The translations under genes and the position numbers were made by a program. 64,000 bases of DNA from Elmis aenea (Eukaryota; Arthropoda; Insecta; Coleoptera; Elmidae): the NCBI GenBank assembly GCA_947652605.1, contig OX393579.1, forward strand, positions 38,818,970 through 38,882,969. Direction: 5' to 3'. This document shows, one piece after another, positions 12,613 through 24,622 of this stretch; position 1 is the stretch's first letter, and each line of letters begins with the position of its first letter. The notes under the pieces were generated by a model that was not told the DNA's origin, ran no database searches, and saw only the letters and a program-made list of their open reading frames with translations.

Positions 12613-13600
12613 TTTTCCAAATAGTGGAAGATAACCCAATTATGTTTGAAGATTTTTAAACCACATTTTATAGCAATTTAATTACATGTTATTATACAAA
12701 AAAAAAAACACTTAAATTAAAAATATGTAGCAGAAATTTCATGTAGTTTTTAGTTTTGAACAACTTTTGTAATAAAGAACATACTAAACAGTTAAGTAGG
12801 TATTTTATAAATTCAACTTAATAATTTCATTCAGCAATAAGTGCATTTTAAAAATTGATATTTTTCGCTAAAGAATAATTTTAGATCTAAACAAATAAGA
12901 ATTTGTATATGCCACAACACAAATTTATTGGCAAGCATATTCGACATTCTGGAAGGCTTTAAGGTAATTAATAATAATGTGTTCTAGCAGTATGCAAAGT
13001 TCGTCACAGCCTCGTAATACCCTGGTTATGACAGGCATAAGTTGTTAATCGTGGCCATTAATGGACCAAATGCAGTACTTGTTCACCAACAAAGAATGTA
13101 CTCACTCATAAGCTTCATGATTGATGGTTTACGGAACCATTAAAATCATTAAATATACATTTAATAAATTTATTGTTTGTACATCAATGCGCGCTCGAAA
13201 ATATTACGTCATGAATAAAAATTGAACTTTATTACACCCTAACTTTATTGTTAATTAAATTTAATTCAGGTAAATGTGTAAGTATGCTAGGCATTTAATC
13301 AGTGGTGTAGGAATCGGGGGTGCAGCGGGTGCCTAGAACACGGGTCCACGAGCCAAAGGGGCCCATAGGATGCAAAAAACAACCAGTTTTTTAATAATTG
13401 GCACTCGCATCTTGTCAGCAGATAGGTCACAAGGTTATTATTATTACTTTTTGCATTGTTATTGCTAAATTGCTATCAGCTGATGCACATAAATAATTGT
13501 TCTTGGAACTTATATCATTTTGTTGAATTTTTTTCGGGTGGAGATATAAGGAGGTAAATGAGGCTAGATGTTGACATGCAATTAATCAATTCTGCAACAG
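12613..13600. other. No gene seen
   Basis: AT-rich sequence. A CAGTGGTGTAGGAATCG start at about 13301 resembles a hAT or MITE end, but I found no partner. Confidence 0.4.
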
Positions 13601-13850
13601 TTTGATGCGCTAATGGCTAAGCCGCGCTCACATACGCAAAACTAAATCAAACCGAGCTCGGTGGCTGGTGGGTTCGAATCCCGCGGCCCTCTGTCATCGT
13701 AGGGGTTTCAGGTGGTTTCCCCTACCTACTGTGACAGTACTTCCACCTACCCTTACCTTACCCACCCTTTGCTTGTTCCCCGCCCCCTTCGCTCATACGC
13801 TAGTGACCTCAGATGTCGAAGCGTCCCTAAACTTTCAATTTAAAAAAAAA
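13601..13850 (+). mobile_element. tRNA-derived SINE
   Basis: A box-A-like TGGCTAAGCCG at 13614-13624 and a perfect box-B GGTTCGAATCC at 13671-13681 form a RNA polymerase III type promoter. A non-tRNA body follows and ends in an A-rich tail at about 13838-13852. The A-to-B spacing is wider than in a working tRNA gene and no acceptor stem closes, which fits a SINE head rather than a tRNA. The exact 5' limit is uncertain. Confidence 0.55.
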
Positions 13851-13870
13851 AACAAATCAGACGTTACATA

Positions 13871-16818
13871 GGGCATGAGCTAATGACAACAACAAAAAAA
13901 CGAAAATATGATAGGGTGCGCTAAATTTGAACTTGCGGGCGACGAAGACCCTAGCGCCAGCCCTGCATGCGGGCGAGTAATAAAATGTTCGTTAGCTAAA
14001 TATGTTTAATTGGTATTATCTCACGTTAGGCAATTTATTGTTTTAGAGTTGCTTATTATTAGACCGAGTTTAAGATGCTTGCCACCGCACACACTTCTAT
14101 TGTAGCAATCACCACTCTGTTTTATAAAAACGTTTAACTGACCCAAACCTGACCCTTTCCAAGTCCAGATTTTTCTGTCAAACATTGTTATTCCTTAAAA
14201 AGACCATGAGATTAAGCAGGAGGTAATGTAAAGAAATGAAATAATTGGCGCACTTGCTTAAGAAACTCCCATACATCTTTACTTCAAGTATTATTGTTGG
14301 TTCCGCTGCCTTTGATCTGTGAGAATGCTAGTCAAGAACTTTCTCTTTGTATCTAATTACCAATATTAACAAACTCTACAATCTGTAAGTTTATTAAATA
14401 AGTTAATTCCCCAAATATCTCTTTATTCCCAAATGAAGTGTAAATTGATATTTTAAGTCTACTTTAAACATTTTAAAATTTTCATAAAACGATTGACATT
14501 TTCAAGCATTGTCACATTCTATTTTTAAAGACAACAAAATAAATTCCTTTATAAAATCCCAATCCATTAAAATGTCTAACATTGATCAAAATCAAAATAA
14601 AAGAAAGAGTATAGAAGTTCAATTTGAAATTCCGACTGACAAGAAAAGCGCAAGCATTATTGTGTCAAAACAATAAAAGGCTCGTACTGAATTTTGATCG
14701 CGATTGTGAGAATTTGTGATGGTGTACCATACACCGAACACATCCAAACGTAAAATTACATGTCATGTTTGTTGCTGAGGGATCACACGTTTCACTACAC
14801 GTTTATACAGAACAAAATTCCCCTTTTATACAAACAATCAACATAGAGAGCATGTGTAAGAACATTCGTCCATTTAAAATTAACAATAATTAGATTATCT
14901 TAAATAAAAATAGCAGAAAGCTTTCAAAAAAGCACTAAAAATCAGAGTGCACAACCTCTAATCCTACTAAATGATAAATATTTAGCAGTTCAATAGTTTT
15001 ATACAAAAAAATGTATTTTTTGTTGTTTTAAGACATATAGGCAGCGGTGGAGGTGTTTTCGCGCAGTAGTCGCTACAATATGATCCACGGACCATAAAAT
15101 AATTGGCTGGTTTACACTATTATGAACGTAAATAGGTGTGTTCAATTCCAATTGAGTTTAGTGCGCATCCCCACCGCCCGCCATTAGACTTGACGCGGAC
15201 TATACTCAATGTTAACCATTAGAATATCGGAATGTGAAAATATTATTTTTGTATACGTTTAGTCACAAAGGCTTTAAAGCCTAAAGTTTAAACAAAATTG
15301 ATATTATATCATTTGTACCTCTATTTAAATTGTGTATTTCTGAATATTTATGTTACTGTTCTTATAAAATCACCCACGTTTAATCTTTCCGAGTCAGTGA
15401 TTGTTAACCGGATTGTCATGTATTATAAAACAAAATATTAACCTTACCAATTCAGATTAAAAAGTTGGTAACGAAATAGGATGGCAAAAGAAAGATATTA
15501 AAATGCAAATTTATTTTTTATTCGCCCCTTAAGCATTTTTTAGGTCCGCTACTAAAAGTAAATAGGTTTGTAGAAAAAAATCCTTTGCTAGCTGATTACC
15601 ACACTCAAAACAGTTTTTAATATTTTTTGGAGTACTCGTAAGTCATATTAAACTTATTAAAGAAATTACATATTATTAACCGAAGAAAAATATAAGTTTT
15701 TTTTTGTGCGTTTTGAAAGTACTGTCCAAGTGGTAATTACGGCTAATTAAGATTCGGAAATGTTTACCGAAGAAAACTTAGCAACACTCATATGAGACAC
15801 GACTTGTAACAATATTTGTTATTTTCAAGAATTTATTATAATATTTTGATATTAGTTAACGCTTTAGATATGTATTAGAACAATATAAGAAAATAAAACT
15901 TACCTGAAATATAATTGTGTTTACATTTATATGTTTGAAACCTGTATAACAAAATATAACAATAATTGCATAGCTTAGGGTTTAGTTAATTTAATTCTGA
16001 GGATTTTTTCATAAGTTAAAGCTTTTTTTTATTAATCAAAGAGAATTTAATCAAATATGTATCTCAACATAATAATTGTTTCCTTTTGATATACGTTTGT
16101 TAAGCGAATACCTTCATTATATAAAATTACAAAATTGACCGTTGCATCTCAAAAATAAGCAGTCTGTATCAATTTTAACCTCATGTGCTTTTTTAACTTT
16201 GCAATGCCATATAAGCATATAACTAACTTCTAGTAGTAAATACTAAGGTATTTGCTAAGTTTGACGAACCTGTAGCTTGGTAATAATACATACAGTTGAT
16301 TTCAGCCTGGTTCAGGAATGTTATCAATGCTCATGTTATTTTCGTTTATTTTGTGTTAACACATTTCGTGCGGGAAGCGTATTAATACCCGATCAAGCGA
16401 CCGGCGGTCTCCGGCGGGAAGCGTATTAATACCTTTTATGCAGAATTTTTATAAACTGCAGGAATTGTACTAAAAAAATATTTATGCGTTTGCCTTTATA
16501 CTGGTAACTGTTACAGTCGCACCTAACTTGCATATGGAGTAGAAAAAAACTATCTGTAACCTTTTTGACTTTGGTTTATAAAGTTTTTCTTACTGTTTAG
16601 TAATATAATTTATTTGTGTTATTATGACAACTGCTTATTTATTAAATACATATGGTTTATGTATTATGGTTAATGATTTAAAATGAAAAACTGTTAAAAA
16701 ATATTAACTGTTGTATTTTTTAATTAACTACATTATTAAATAAGAAATTCAATAATTTTATAGTCAGCTACGGTTGACATTAATAAAAACACAAAGAGGA
16801 TAATTTAAATGCGCTATA
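13871..16818. other. AT-rich stretch, no gene seen
   Basis: Long AT-rich sequence. A GGGAAGCGTATTAATACC block occurs twice close together (about 16373 and 16413). There is a short GC-rich patch near 15170-15190. No coding or RNA feature is supportable. Confidence 0.45.
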
Positions 16819-16869
16819 TACGAGGTCTGTTCACAAAACAACCGAACTGTTTGTAAATACATTTATTTT

Positions 16870-17620
16870 ATAGTAATTACAACTAATTGGTCTTTATCTC
16901 TTTCAAAGTAGCCCCCTTCTCTATAAATGCCCTTATTCCAGCGGTTTTTTCACTTTGCCATATAGTCCTGGAATGTTTCTTTGGGTATCGCCTTCTATTT
17001 CCGTACCGAATTCTCTTTAATATCGTCAATAGTGTCAAAACGACGTCCTTTAAGCACCACTTTAATTTGGGGAATAAAATACGTCACACAGGGCCAGGTC
17101 AGGTGAGTAGGGAGGCTGGGGGAGGACATTCATTTGATTTTTTGAACAAAACTCGCAAATTGTCAAGGCTGAGTGGGCAGGCGCGTTGTCGTGGTGGTGT
17201 CACAAAGAAGAAAAGGCGAATGGCGGAGGTGACGGGTGTCACAGTGGAGGCGCCGGGTCGGGGAAAGTCCCTTGGTGAACAACACTGTGGATGGTAGCGA
17301 TGATGGATGATGAATGACGTTGTGTAGTTCAAACTGTGGTTATGAGGCTGCGCATTACGGTATTGCGTACTCCTCCGTAATGCGAACCTCGTAGACTTTC
17401 TTACTCAGTAAATAAATGAAACAACTTCGAGATAGCCTGTCTTCTAGCCGTAACGTTTTGTCGCGCCACAACGCTGGTCTCTTCTTGCGAATGTTCCTTA
17501 CAACTTTTTCAACACCCCTTCGGTTGATTGTTTACCATTGGGGCAAAAATACAAAATGCACAACGCCATCAAAATCGATCATTAATTTTCTGAGTGTTAG
17601 TGTCATCAGTTGACGTCGAA
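16870..17620 (-). pseudogene. Mariner transposase relic, minus strand
   Basis: Read right to left, the strand encodes FDGVVHFVFLPQ (about 17540-17600), then KKRPALW (about 17460). After an unrelated stretch come the catalytic block DNAPAHSALTICEF (about 17140-17190) and PQPPYSPDLALCD (about 17090-17130), and the typical C-terminus EKGGYFERDK (about 16890-16920). Internal stops and a disruption between 17200 and 17430 make it non-functional. The N-terminal DNA-binding half is absent. Confidence 0.65.
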
Positions 17621-17689
17621 GGCCTTTCTGGTCGAGGATCGTCTTGAACTGACTTACGACCACTTTTGAATCGTGTAAACTATTCATAG

Positions 17690-18605
17690 TTTTTGAGTGG
17701 CACAATTTGTTTCGAGAAGGAATAAAGCTTGTTGAAGACGATGAACGCTCAGGACGTCGTTCAACGAGCGAAACTGAAGACAATGTGGTAAATGTGAAAA
17801 CTCTTCTGGACTCTGATCGCCGATCGAGTGTTCGGATGATTGCTGAAGACGTCAACTTACCGAAAAGTGTTGTGCATCGAATTGTAATTGAAAATTTGGC
17901 AATGAGGAAAGTGTGTGCAATTTTGGTGCCGAGGGTTTTGACGGACTATCAAAAAGCAAACCGAGTGACGATTTGTCAAGAACTTCTCGATCGTGTGCTT
18001 GATGAACCAGATTTCTTAGACAATGTTGTCACTGGCGACGAACCGTGGGTGATCGAGTACGACCCGGACACAAAGCGCCAAAGCTCAGAATGGGACACCA
18101 GCGCCTCGCCTCGCCCCAAGAAAGCTTGCATGAGCAAGTCAAAGATGAAACCCATGTTGATTATATTTTTTGACTCGGAAGGGGGTGATTCGCAGGCAGT
18201 TTGTGCAAGCTGGACAGACCGTGAAATTGATTTTCTACGTGGGAGTCCTTGAGCGACTGAGAAAACGAATCGTCTGCATCCGCCCAACCATTGCCAATTC
18301 CTGGAAGCTTCACCACGACAATGCGCCGAGCCACATCGCGCTCGTCGTGGAAAAGTACCTAGCTCAACAAAACGTGGTAACGCTGCCCCAGCCAGCCCAG
18401 ATGTCGCTCTCCCAGACTTCTTCCTCTTCCCCCACCTCAAGTCGGCGCTGAAAGGACATCGTTACGGCACGGTCCAGGCAGTATAACAGGCCGTGCGAAG
18501 GAACTGAACAGCACTCCAGTCGCCGCGTTCCAGAAGGCCAACCAAGAGTGGCAGAACCGTTGGAGGCGGTGTGTTGATGCACAAGGGTGCTACTTTGAAG
18601 AATAT
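17690..18605 (+). pseudogene. Mariner transposase relic, plus strand
   Basis: Starting at FEWHNLFREGIKLVEDDERS (about 17690), the strand gives the family motifs in order. They are DRRSSVRMIAED, LVPRVLTDYQKANRV, the first catalytic block TGDEPWVIEYDPDTKRQSSEW (about 18030-18090), and FFDSEG (about 18165-18185). A frameshift follows, then LHHDNAPSHIALVVEKYLAQ (about 18310-18370), a further shift, and a C-terminal GATLKNI-like end. The extreme N-terminus is missing at the junction with the minus-strand copy. The copy is dead, but its motifs are clear. Confidence 0.75.
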
Positions 18606-18681
18606 TAAGTCGTTGTACGAATATTGGAAATACATTTTTTGTTATCGAATTAGTCCGGCTACTTTTGGGACAAACTCTGTA

Positions 18682-19042
18682 TTATGTACGTGTTGCTTTA
18701 CCTATATGGAAACTATCAGTGAAAATTTTAACTCCTATTAAAAATAATTTCGTGGGGGGTAGGGGACGATCTGATTAAAAAATAGAAATAAGAAAAAGTT
18801 CTGCCGTAAAACTGTAATTTTAGATGATGGTAAAGTACTCTACATTATCTAACTTTGAATTAAAACACGTTTGAACATCTGAAATTTAAAAGAATCGCCT
18901 GCGGCGCATTTTACCTCTTCTCCACTTTTTTGTGTCGATCTTCGCTGGCTTTTGAAAAAAATAAACACTTGGCAACCTCTGTTTAGAGGAGCGGCAAATT
19001 CAGGGACCGCCCCGAACGGCACAAATTCTAGCTACGCCACTG
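18682..19042. other. No gene seen
   Basis: AT-rich sequence between the mariner composite and the next MITE, with no supportable feature. Confidence 0.4.
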
Positions 19043-19174
19043 CGGGCCACGTACGACCAACGAACTGTCAGGGGCATGCGTAGTATCGATATAGCGGACA
19101 ATTATAGTCTCTCATGGCACGATATATCGATACTACGGATGCTCCTGACCGTTCGATGGATCGTACATGGCCCT
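19043..19174. mobile_element. 130-bp foldback MITE
   Basis: GGGCCACGTACGACCAACGA at the left pairs with the right end TCGATGGATCGTACATGGCCC, and the pairing continues inward through AGTATCGATATA. Nearly the whole element is a hairpin with a short loop around AATTATAGTC. Confidence 0.65.
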
Positions 19175-19416
19175 GCTGGAACAGACCTTTATATCTTCTA
19201 CAGTCGACATTGTAGTACGGAACAGGCTTTACAAATATAATGAAAAACATGTATTAGTTACAAAAATTTAAATTAAAAAAATCCCCACCTAATTTTTTTG
19301 GTTACCAACTGTAGCGATGCACGGAACTTTTAATTGCATAAGTATTTAGTGACACATAAAATCATGACGTTGGCAATACTGAACGAAATAACTGACGGTT
19401 TTTTCTGGTAGGTAGG

Positions 19417-19496
19417 TAGGTTAGGTTAGGTTAGGTTAGGTTAGGTTAGGTTAGGTAAGGATAGGTTAGATTAGGTTAGGTTAGATTAGGTTAGGT
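19417..19496 (+). repeat. Interstitial (TTAGG)n tract
   Basis: About 16 pentamers occur, with an exact TTAGG run at 19421-19455 and variants (TAAGG, ATAGG, TTAGA) after it. TTAGG is the usual arthropod telomere unit. Unique and repeat sequence continues on both sides, so this is internal and not a chromosome end. Confidence 0.85.
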
Positions 19497-22012
19497 ACTG
19501 GCCCGGGCAAAATTTGTATTAAATTTTATCTTATTTTGGCACACTGATCAAGTCCTATTTGCCATCCCTGGTCTAGAAGTTCGATGTTCATGTCAAATTT
19601 ATATTATCAAAATACGTTTACAGTAGGTACCTACTATTTTTGTGTACACTGGTAATTCCACCCACATCAATAAAGACAGAGAGCAATTTATGCAGCAGGA
19701 CTTTCTGTTAGTAAATAAACAATAAGACTAAGCTAACGAAGCATAGATCACTTTTGTTTTCTTAAATCGTTTTACAAAAATTCATTGTGATTGTGTCCAT
19801 TAAAATAAATTGCAATAGGAAGAAAATATTGATTTTTATATATTTCTCTCACCAATATTATTTTATTATTTATAATATTTATTACATCCCGGAATTCCGG
19901 AAAGAAGTTCGATTTCATCGTGGACTTTGGGGATAACCAAAATTGTCAATAATGAGAAACCCTAAGCCGCACTTTTGCTTGCTAAAAAACTAATAGTCCG
20001 CTTGACCAGATCATCAATCGTAATATTTTGCAATTTTTAAAAGTGATCAGAAATAGACACGGCCTTTTCCTAATACTTTGCATAAAAATCAGCAATTATT
20101 CATGCAATTTCTTAATTTTCGATATTTTTGTTGATATGTTTTTTTAGAAACTGGAAATTTAAAATATATTTACCACTATTTCTTAAAATTAACGTTTATA
20201 TTTTTTGAAAGCATATGCTATGCAGTGCTTTAGATTTTACACAGAAAATTACTTTAAAATTACGCGTATCAATGTCTTCTAATTCAAAATTATAAAGCAA
20301 GATTTTCTACAAAAGTTTCATTCAGGTAAAGCAAAAATTTACAATTAATATCAGATATTAAAGCCGGGTGAATGAAGGTATGAACACAATTTAAATCTAA
20401 AATCCAATTTCGTTAGTGCAAAGAGAGTTTTGTAATATTCAGAGTATAATAAATGCTATTTCTAATTACATCCCTGCCTTTCACAGCTCGATGTAAAGTT
20501 TATGTAATCCGAAGTCATCAGAATAATTAAAAAATATTTCCGTACACGAAATAATAAAAACGGAATTCATCTGTTGCACCAACCTCTGGGACTTCAATTA
20601 AATTATTCGAGTTTTTTAACGTCCCTTAGTAAATGTGGAGTTTTCATTAAAATTAACGTTACGCTTTATATAAATTAAAACGAAAAATGACACATTTGCT
20701 ACTTTTAGTACATAAAGACTCTTTTAAAAGCTTAATTTATTTAACTTAGTCACTTGCGTGATACAAACGTTGTAATCAGAATTTTTATTTGAGTTTAATT
20801 TCGGCAAAGTGTTTTAGAAGTTGATCTGTTATATTCCTTAATTATTGTAATGCGTTTCTGAATGTAGCTGAAATAACAGCGAATTATTCCACGCAGAAGG
20901 TAAAGTAGTCAAAGTTTATAAAGCCGCAGTGTATTAATTCCAGCTGTAGGTTTCTATTTCAAGAATTTTCATCCCAACGTAATGAACGCTGCTCAAAGAA
21001 AACGAATTTTAATCAAGCAATGCCTGGGATATACCTACGCCTGTTTAGCATGTTGATTACTCGGGTTCGGTTTTGTTTAGCCCAGCTTTTTAACAAATGA
21101 ATTATATTAACTCTATTGAACTTCGCATTGAAACCGCGGCCCAAAACCTATTTTGATTAATTTAAAAATCTAAGCGACGCGAATATTTTGTTGTTCTAAA
21201 AACTAGATTTACGTCTAAAATAACAATGAAAGCTTGTGTTAATCATGCAACCTCATTTGTATGCAAAACGAATAGACTGTAAAATCCCGAGGCTGTGTGT
21301 ATTAGGGACTTTAACTTTTGAGGGTTGCTAATTCGCTGGTGGCCAATCGCAGTGAGACGACTTCTACGTGTTTAGCTTTTATGTTTGCGTATTCAAAATC
21401 GTGTACTTACGGGGTGAGATAATTTTATACTATCTCGTTTATTAGTTGCCAGATCATAATGACGGCGATGTGCAGAATTTTATAGCGTTTTTTTGATATT
21501 CACCGTTTTAGAAAGGCCGTAGGGCGATAGCGGAATATAGATTTGACTTTATGAATATACCCGACGCGTGAAATATGTTTTGCATTTTCACCTTTCCCAG
21601 ATGGGTCGAGGGATCGATTGATTAAAGAACATGTCAAGCTCATAACGTCTGCACGCAATAAAGAACCTTAACCGATAATGAAAATATGAAGAAATTTTTG
21701 AGAAAACTGTATCGAACTTTCAATATTAAAAAACATGACTATTGTGTTTTCTAACTCAGATAAACTGGTGTGGCCACAATATAACTTTCGCCATGCATTG
21801 TGTTGTATGTGTCATGCAAAATAAGAGGTATCAAAAAACGGACCGCGCATCTTCGATCTCGTTTTTCGAGAAAAAGTTAATGGTGAAAACTAAAATTGGT
21901 TATCGTCTTTTGTTTTCAAGTTATCGCCGATAACTCGATTTTTCGACTTTTCGTTTTATGACTATATCTCGCTTGTTTATGAAAATAAACAAAAATAATT
22001 TTGACGTTCTAC
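19497..22012. other. AT-rich, gene-free stretch
   Basis: I see no supportable gene or transposon end in these 2.5 kb. Confidence 0.45.
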
Positions 22013-23153
22013 ACTAGAAAAGCCAAAAGCAGGTGCAACGCAATATCGGTAATTAACGGATCACTAATTAGGTTCCGTGTGAAAAACTTCAAACCAATCA
22101 ATAATAAGACCATCAGTCAGTGTTAACTGTAACTACTAAACACCTGAAGATGACGAGTATGCCGAAATGTCGCCTTCCACAGGGCCTCAAATAATTTTGA
22201 CGTTCTACAGGCACTTTTTTGATAAGAATGCAGTGGCGTGACAATTTTTCAAAAAAAAATCCGAAATTCGAGTTGTGACATAAAGTTGTATTTTTTTTAA
22301 ATAGAACTCATAGTTAGCTATGACTTATTTAAAATCCTTATTTTTTTATCATTCCAAATATATTATATTTATTTTCAATAATACGCAAATTACGAAGGTT
22401 GTTTGGTTTTTTTTTTTAACAAAACTATAGTAGGCTGTGAAAACAAAAACAAAACAAGGTGCAAAACCTTTTAAAACTCATTTGGTACAAGTTACGAAGG
22501 TTTTGTAATTTGTTGTTGTGATAAACATTACAAATATTTGAACATAAGATAAACTACAATAAACCACATAACTGCAAATTCCGACTTTATCGTTGTTTCC
22601 TTATTTTTATATGTTTATAATGTTTATCACAACAAAAAATTACAAAACCTTCGTAATTTGTATCAAATGAGTTTTATAAGGTTTTACACCTTGTTTTGTT
22701 TTTGTTTTCACAAACTATGATTTTCTTAGAAAAAAAAACTAAAAAACCATCGTAGCTTGCGTATTATTGAAAATAAATACATCAACCCTTATATATTTGG
22801 AATGACAAAAAAATAAGGAATTTAAATAGGTCATAGCCAACTATGGGTTCTATTTAAAAAAATACAACTTCATGTCACAACTCGAATTTCGGATTTTTTT
22901 TGAAAAATTGTCTACGCCACTGCATTTTTATCAAAAATGTGCCTGTAGAACGTCAAAATTATTTGAGGCCCTGTGGAAGGCGACATTTCGGCATACTCGT
23001 CATCTTCAGGTGTTTAGTAGTTACAGTTAACACTGACTGATGGTTGCCTCTCTAGGTCTTATTATTGATTGGTTTGAAGTTTTTCACACGGAACCTAATT
23101 AGTGATCCGTTAATTACCGATATTGCGTTGCACCTGCTTTTGGCTTTTCTAGT
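22013..23153. mobile_element. 1.14-kb palindrome, Penelope-like terminal repeats
   Basis: ACTAGAAAAGCCAAAAGCAG at the left is exactly answered by CTGCTTTTGGCTTTTCTAGT at the right. The arms of about 540 bp stay complementary to a centre near 22577. Both arms carry CTGAAGATGACGAGTATGCC followed by GAAATGTCG, a motif type I associate with terminal regions of Penelope-like elements. The adjacent minus-strand endonuclease relic supports that reading, because Penelope copies often carry inverted terminal repeats. A CAGTGGCGTGAC / CTACGCCACTG pair lies inside the arms. Confidence 0.6.
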
Positions 23154-23159
23154 GGATCC

Positions 23160-23440
23160 CTTTATTTCTTCAAATGCAGTGCAGTTTCTAATATGTGATA
23201 GTCGTTTAATGTGGGCTCACCAGCCGGTGGTAATCTTTGACCGACGTATCGTAAGTTTTCCGATCGTTTTTCCAACTGGTTGGTTTCTCTGATTATGCGT
23301 GACGAAAGGTGTTCTATGCTCGCAACTACTATTGTTCTTTCGAAAGCAATTTCATGGCCAGACGACTTGGTGTGTTGAAAGAGCGCCGATGTGCTTTCTT
23401 CGTTATGGCATGTTATTTTGCTCTCACACTCCAATTGATG
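23160..23440 (-). pseudogene. Penelope-like element C-terminal relic
   Basis: The minus strand encodes a 90-codon fragment. It has SALFQHTKSSGHEIAFE near its residues 16-32 and RIIRETNQLEKRSENL near residues 47-62. This is the shape of the C-terminal half of the GIY-YIG endonuclease of Penelope-like elements. It ends a few bases before the palindrome on its 3' side, where the element's terminal repeat is expected. The catalytic GIY-YIG residues and the reverse transcriptase are not recognisable, so this is a 5'-truncated remnant. Confidence 0.55.
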
Positions 23441-23863
23441 ATATCAGCCGGTATGCACACCACCACGGCCTTAAGGACGAAGCACGCGGTGCTAAATTCG
23501 AGAACCAACTTTTTAAAACACTTTTTAAAAAATATTTAAAATGTAACCAAAATGTAAATCATAGCCTACGGTATATTTTGCGCGTTGAGCGCATCAAGAG
23601 GGCTTATCTAACTAAGGCAAATTTCTGTGTTGGTCGCTTCTTGCATCAAGACATTAACGCATTAAGGCAGTGACTTTCAACTTTCACCCTATAGGGCTCG
23701 CCTCCCTTGGCGGGAGGAGGGCGAAAAAAATTGAGCAAAACTGTTTATTAAAAGAACATAAGCACAATAACATAAAATACATACTGAAAATAACAAGAAT
23801 GGCACAAACTATAGATTCTTAGTGAGCCTAACAACTAGCGTTCCGAATTTTAATGTCTTTTAA

Positions 23864-24478
23864 CCCTGGACTAGGCGTGTGGCATTAACAAACAAGAACG
23901 GGCGAGTGGGTGACAAATGTCACCCAACCTTTGAAAGCATATTTTGACAGTTGAGGTTTGAAATACATTTATTTAATAGAAAGTTTTATTAATAATAAAC
24001 ATATTTTAACTATTAAAATTTTAAAAAAAATACATAAAATATTTTTTAAGACCTTAATTTGATAAGAACACTTATATTTAATTTTTATTCGTAGCACCTA
24101 ACACAAACGTCCTTCAAATGCTCTACGCACATCCACTGTCCACATTTTACACAAAATCTTCGCTTTGTTAAACATTATCAGTTTCTTCATCTTCACTCTC
24201 ATCATTGCTATCCTCTTCAGTGCCTGATTCGCATTCCTCAAACCATTTCATTCAAACATTAGGATCCATACTTATGGGTGACAACCGTTAACCGCTTCAA
24301 ATAACACTTTTTTTTTACACAACTGTTCAAGACAGAAGTCGCCTGCAAAGTGAAAACCAAGCGGAATGTGTTTTGAGCAGGTACTGATAATCCAAAAATG
24401 CCACGTGCGGCCGTTTTAAAAATAACTTATTTTGAAAACAACTGGGTGACACATGTCAACCACACGCCTACTCCAGGG
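23864..24478. mobile_element. piggyBac-like internally deleted element
   Basis: TTAA at 23860-23863 and 24479-24482 flanks inverted ends CCCTGGACTAGGCGTGTGG and CCACACGCCTACTCCAGGG. The TTAA duplication and CCC/GGG ends are the signature of the piggyBac superfamily. A subterminal GGTGACAAATGTCACC palindrome on the left and GGTGACACATGTCAACC on the right also pair. The interior holds both ends of a transposase gene without its core. Confidence 0.8.
24085..24269 (-). pseudogene. piggyBac transposase ends fused, core deleted
   Basis: From an ATG at 24269 the minus strand reads a short start and then an acidic block, FEECESGTEEDSNDESEDEE, like the acidic N-termini of piggyBac proteins. After a stop and frame change it continues as KRRFCVKCGQWMCVEH, then LKDVCVRCYE and a stop at 24085. 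This last part has the C-x2-C and later C-x2-C spacing with a His that marks the C-terminal cysteine-rich domain of piggyBac transposases. The catalytic core of roughly 400-500 residues is gone, so the element can only be mobilised from elsewhere. Confidence 0.65.
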
Positions 24479-24622
24479 TTAAGTTTACATTAGCAAAATA
24501 AAGGTCTTAACAGAAATACAGATTTTTAAAATAATACACTCAGTCCAAAATTAGTATAGAAAAGGCGACGCAATAAATAGGGAAAAGTTGCGGAATTTGG
24601 GTTACCCAAACTTTTTTTAATA

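Larger units (their letters stand above)
16821..18679. mobile_element. Composite of two head-to-head mariner copies
   Basis: The left end (CGAGGTCTGTTCACAAAACA) and the complement of the right end (CAGAGTTTGTCCCAAAAGTA) are diverged versions of one mariner terminal repeat, and both abut TA. The left part carries a minus-strand transposase and the right part a plus-strand one, so both outer ends are 3' ends. At about 1.86 kb it is longer than a normal 1.3-kb mariner. It could have formed by insertion of one copy into another or by an inverted duplication. Confidence 0.6.

Noticed and set aside
13601..13690. A tRNA gene
   Set aside because: Box A and box B are present but too far apart, no acceptor stem closes, and an A-rich tail follows, so SINE is the better call.
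19417..19496. A true telomere or chromosome end
   Set aside because: The tract is only about 80 bp and non-telomeric DNA continues for tens of kb on both sides.
23299..23673. 124-codon plus-strand open frame
   Set aside because: It overlaps the Penelope relic antisense and shows no recognisable domain.
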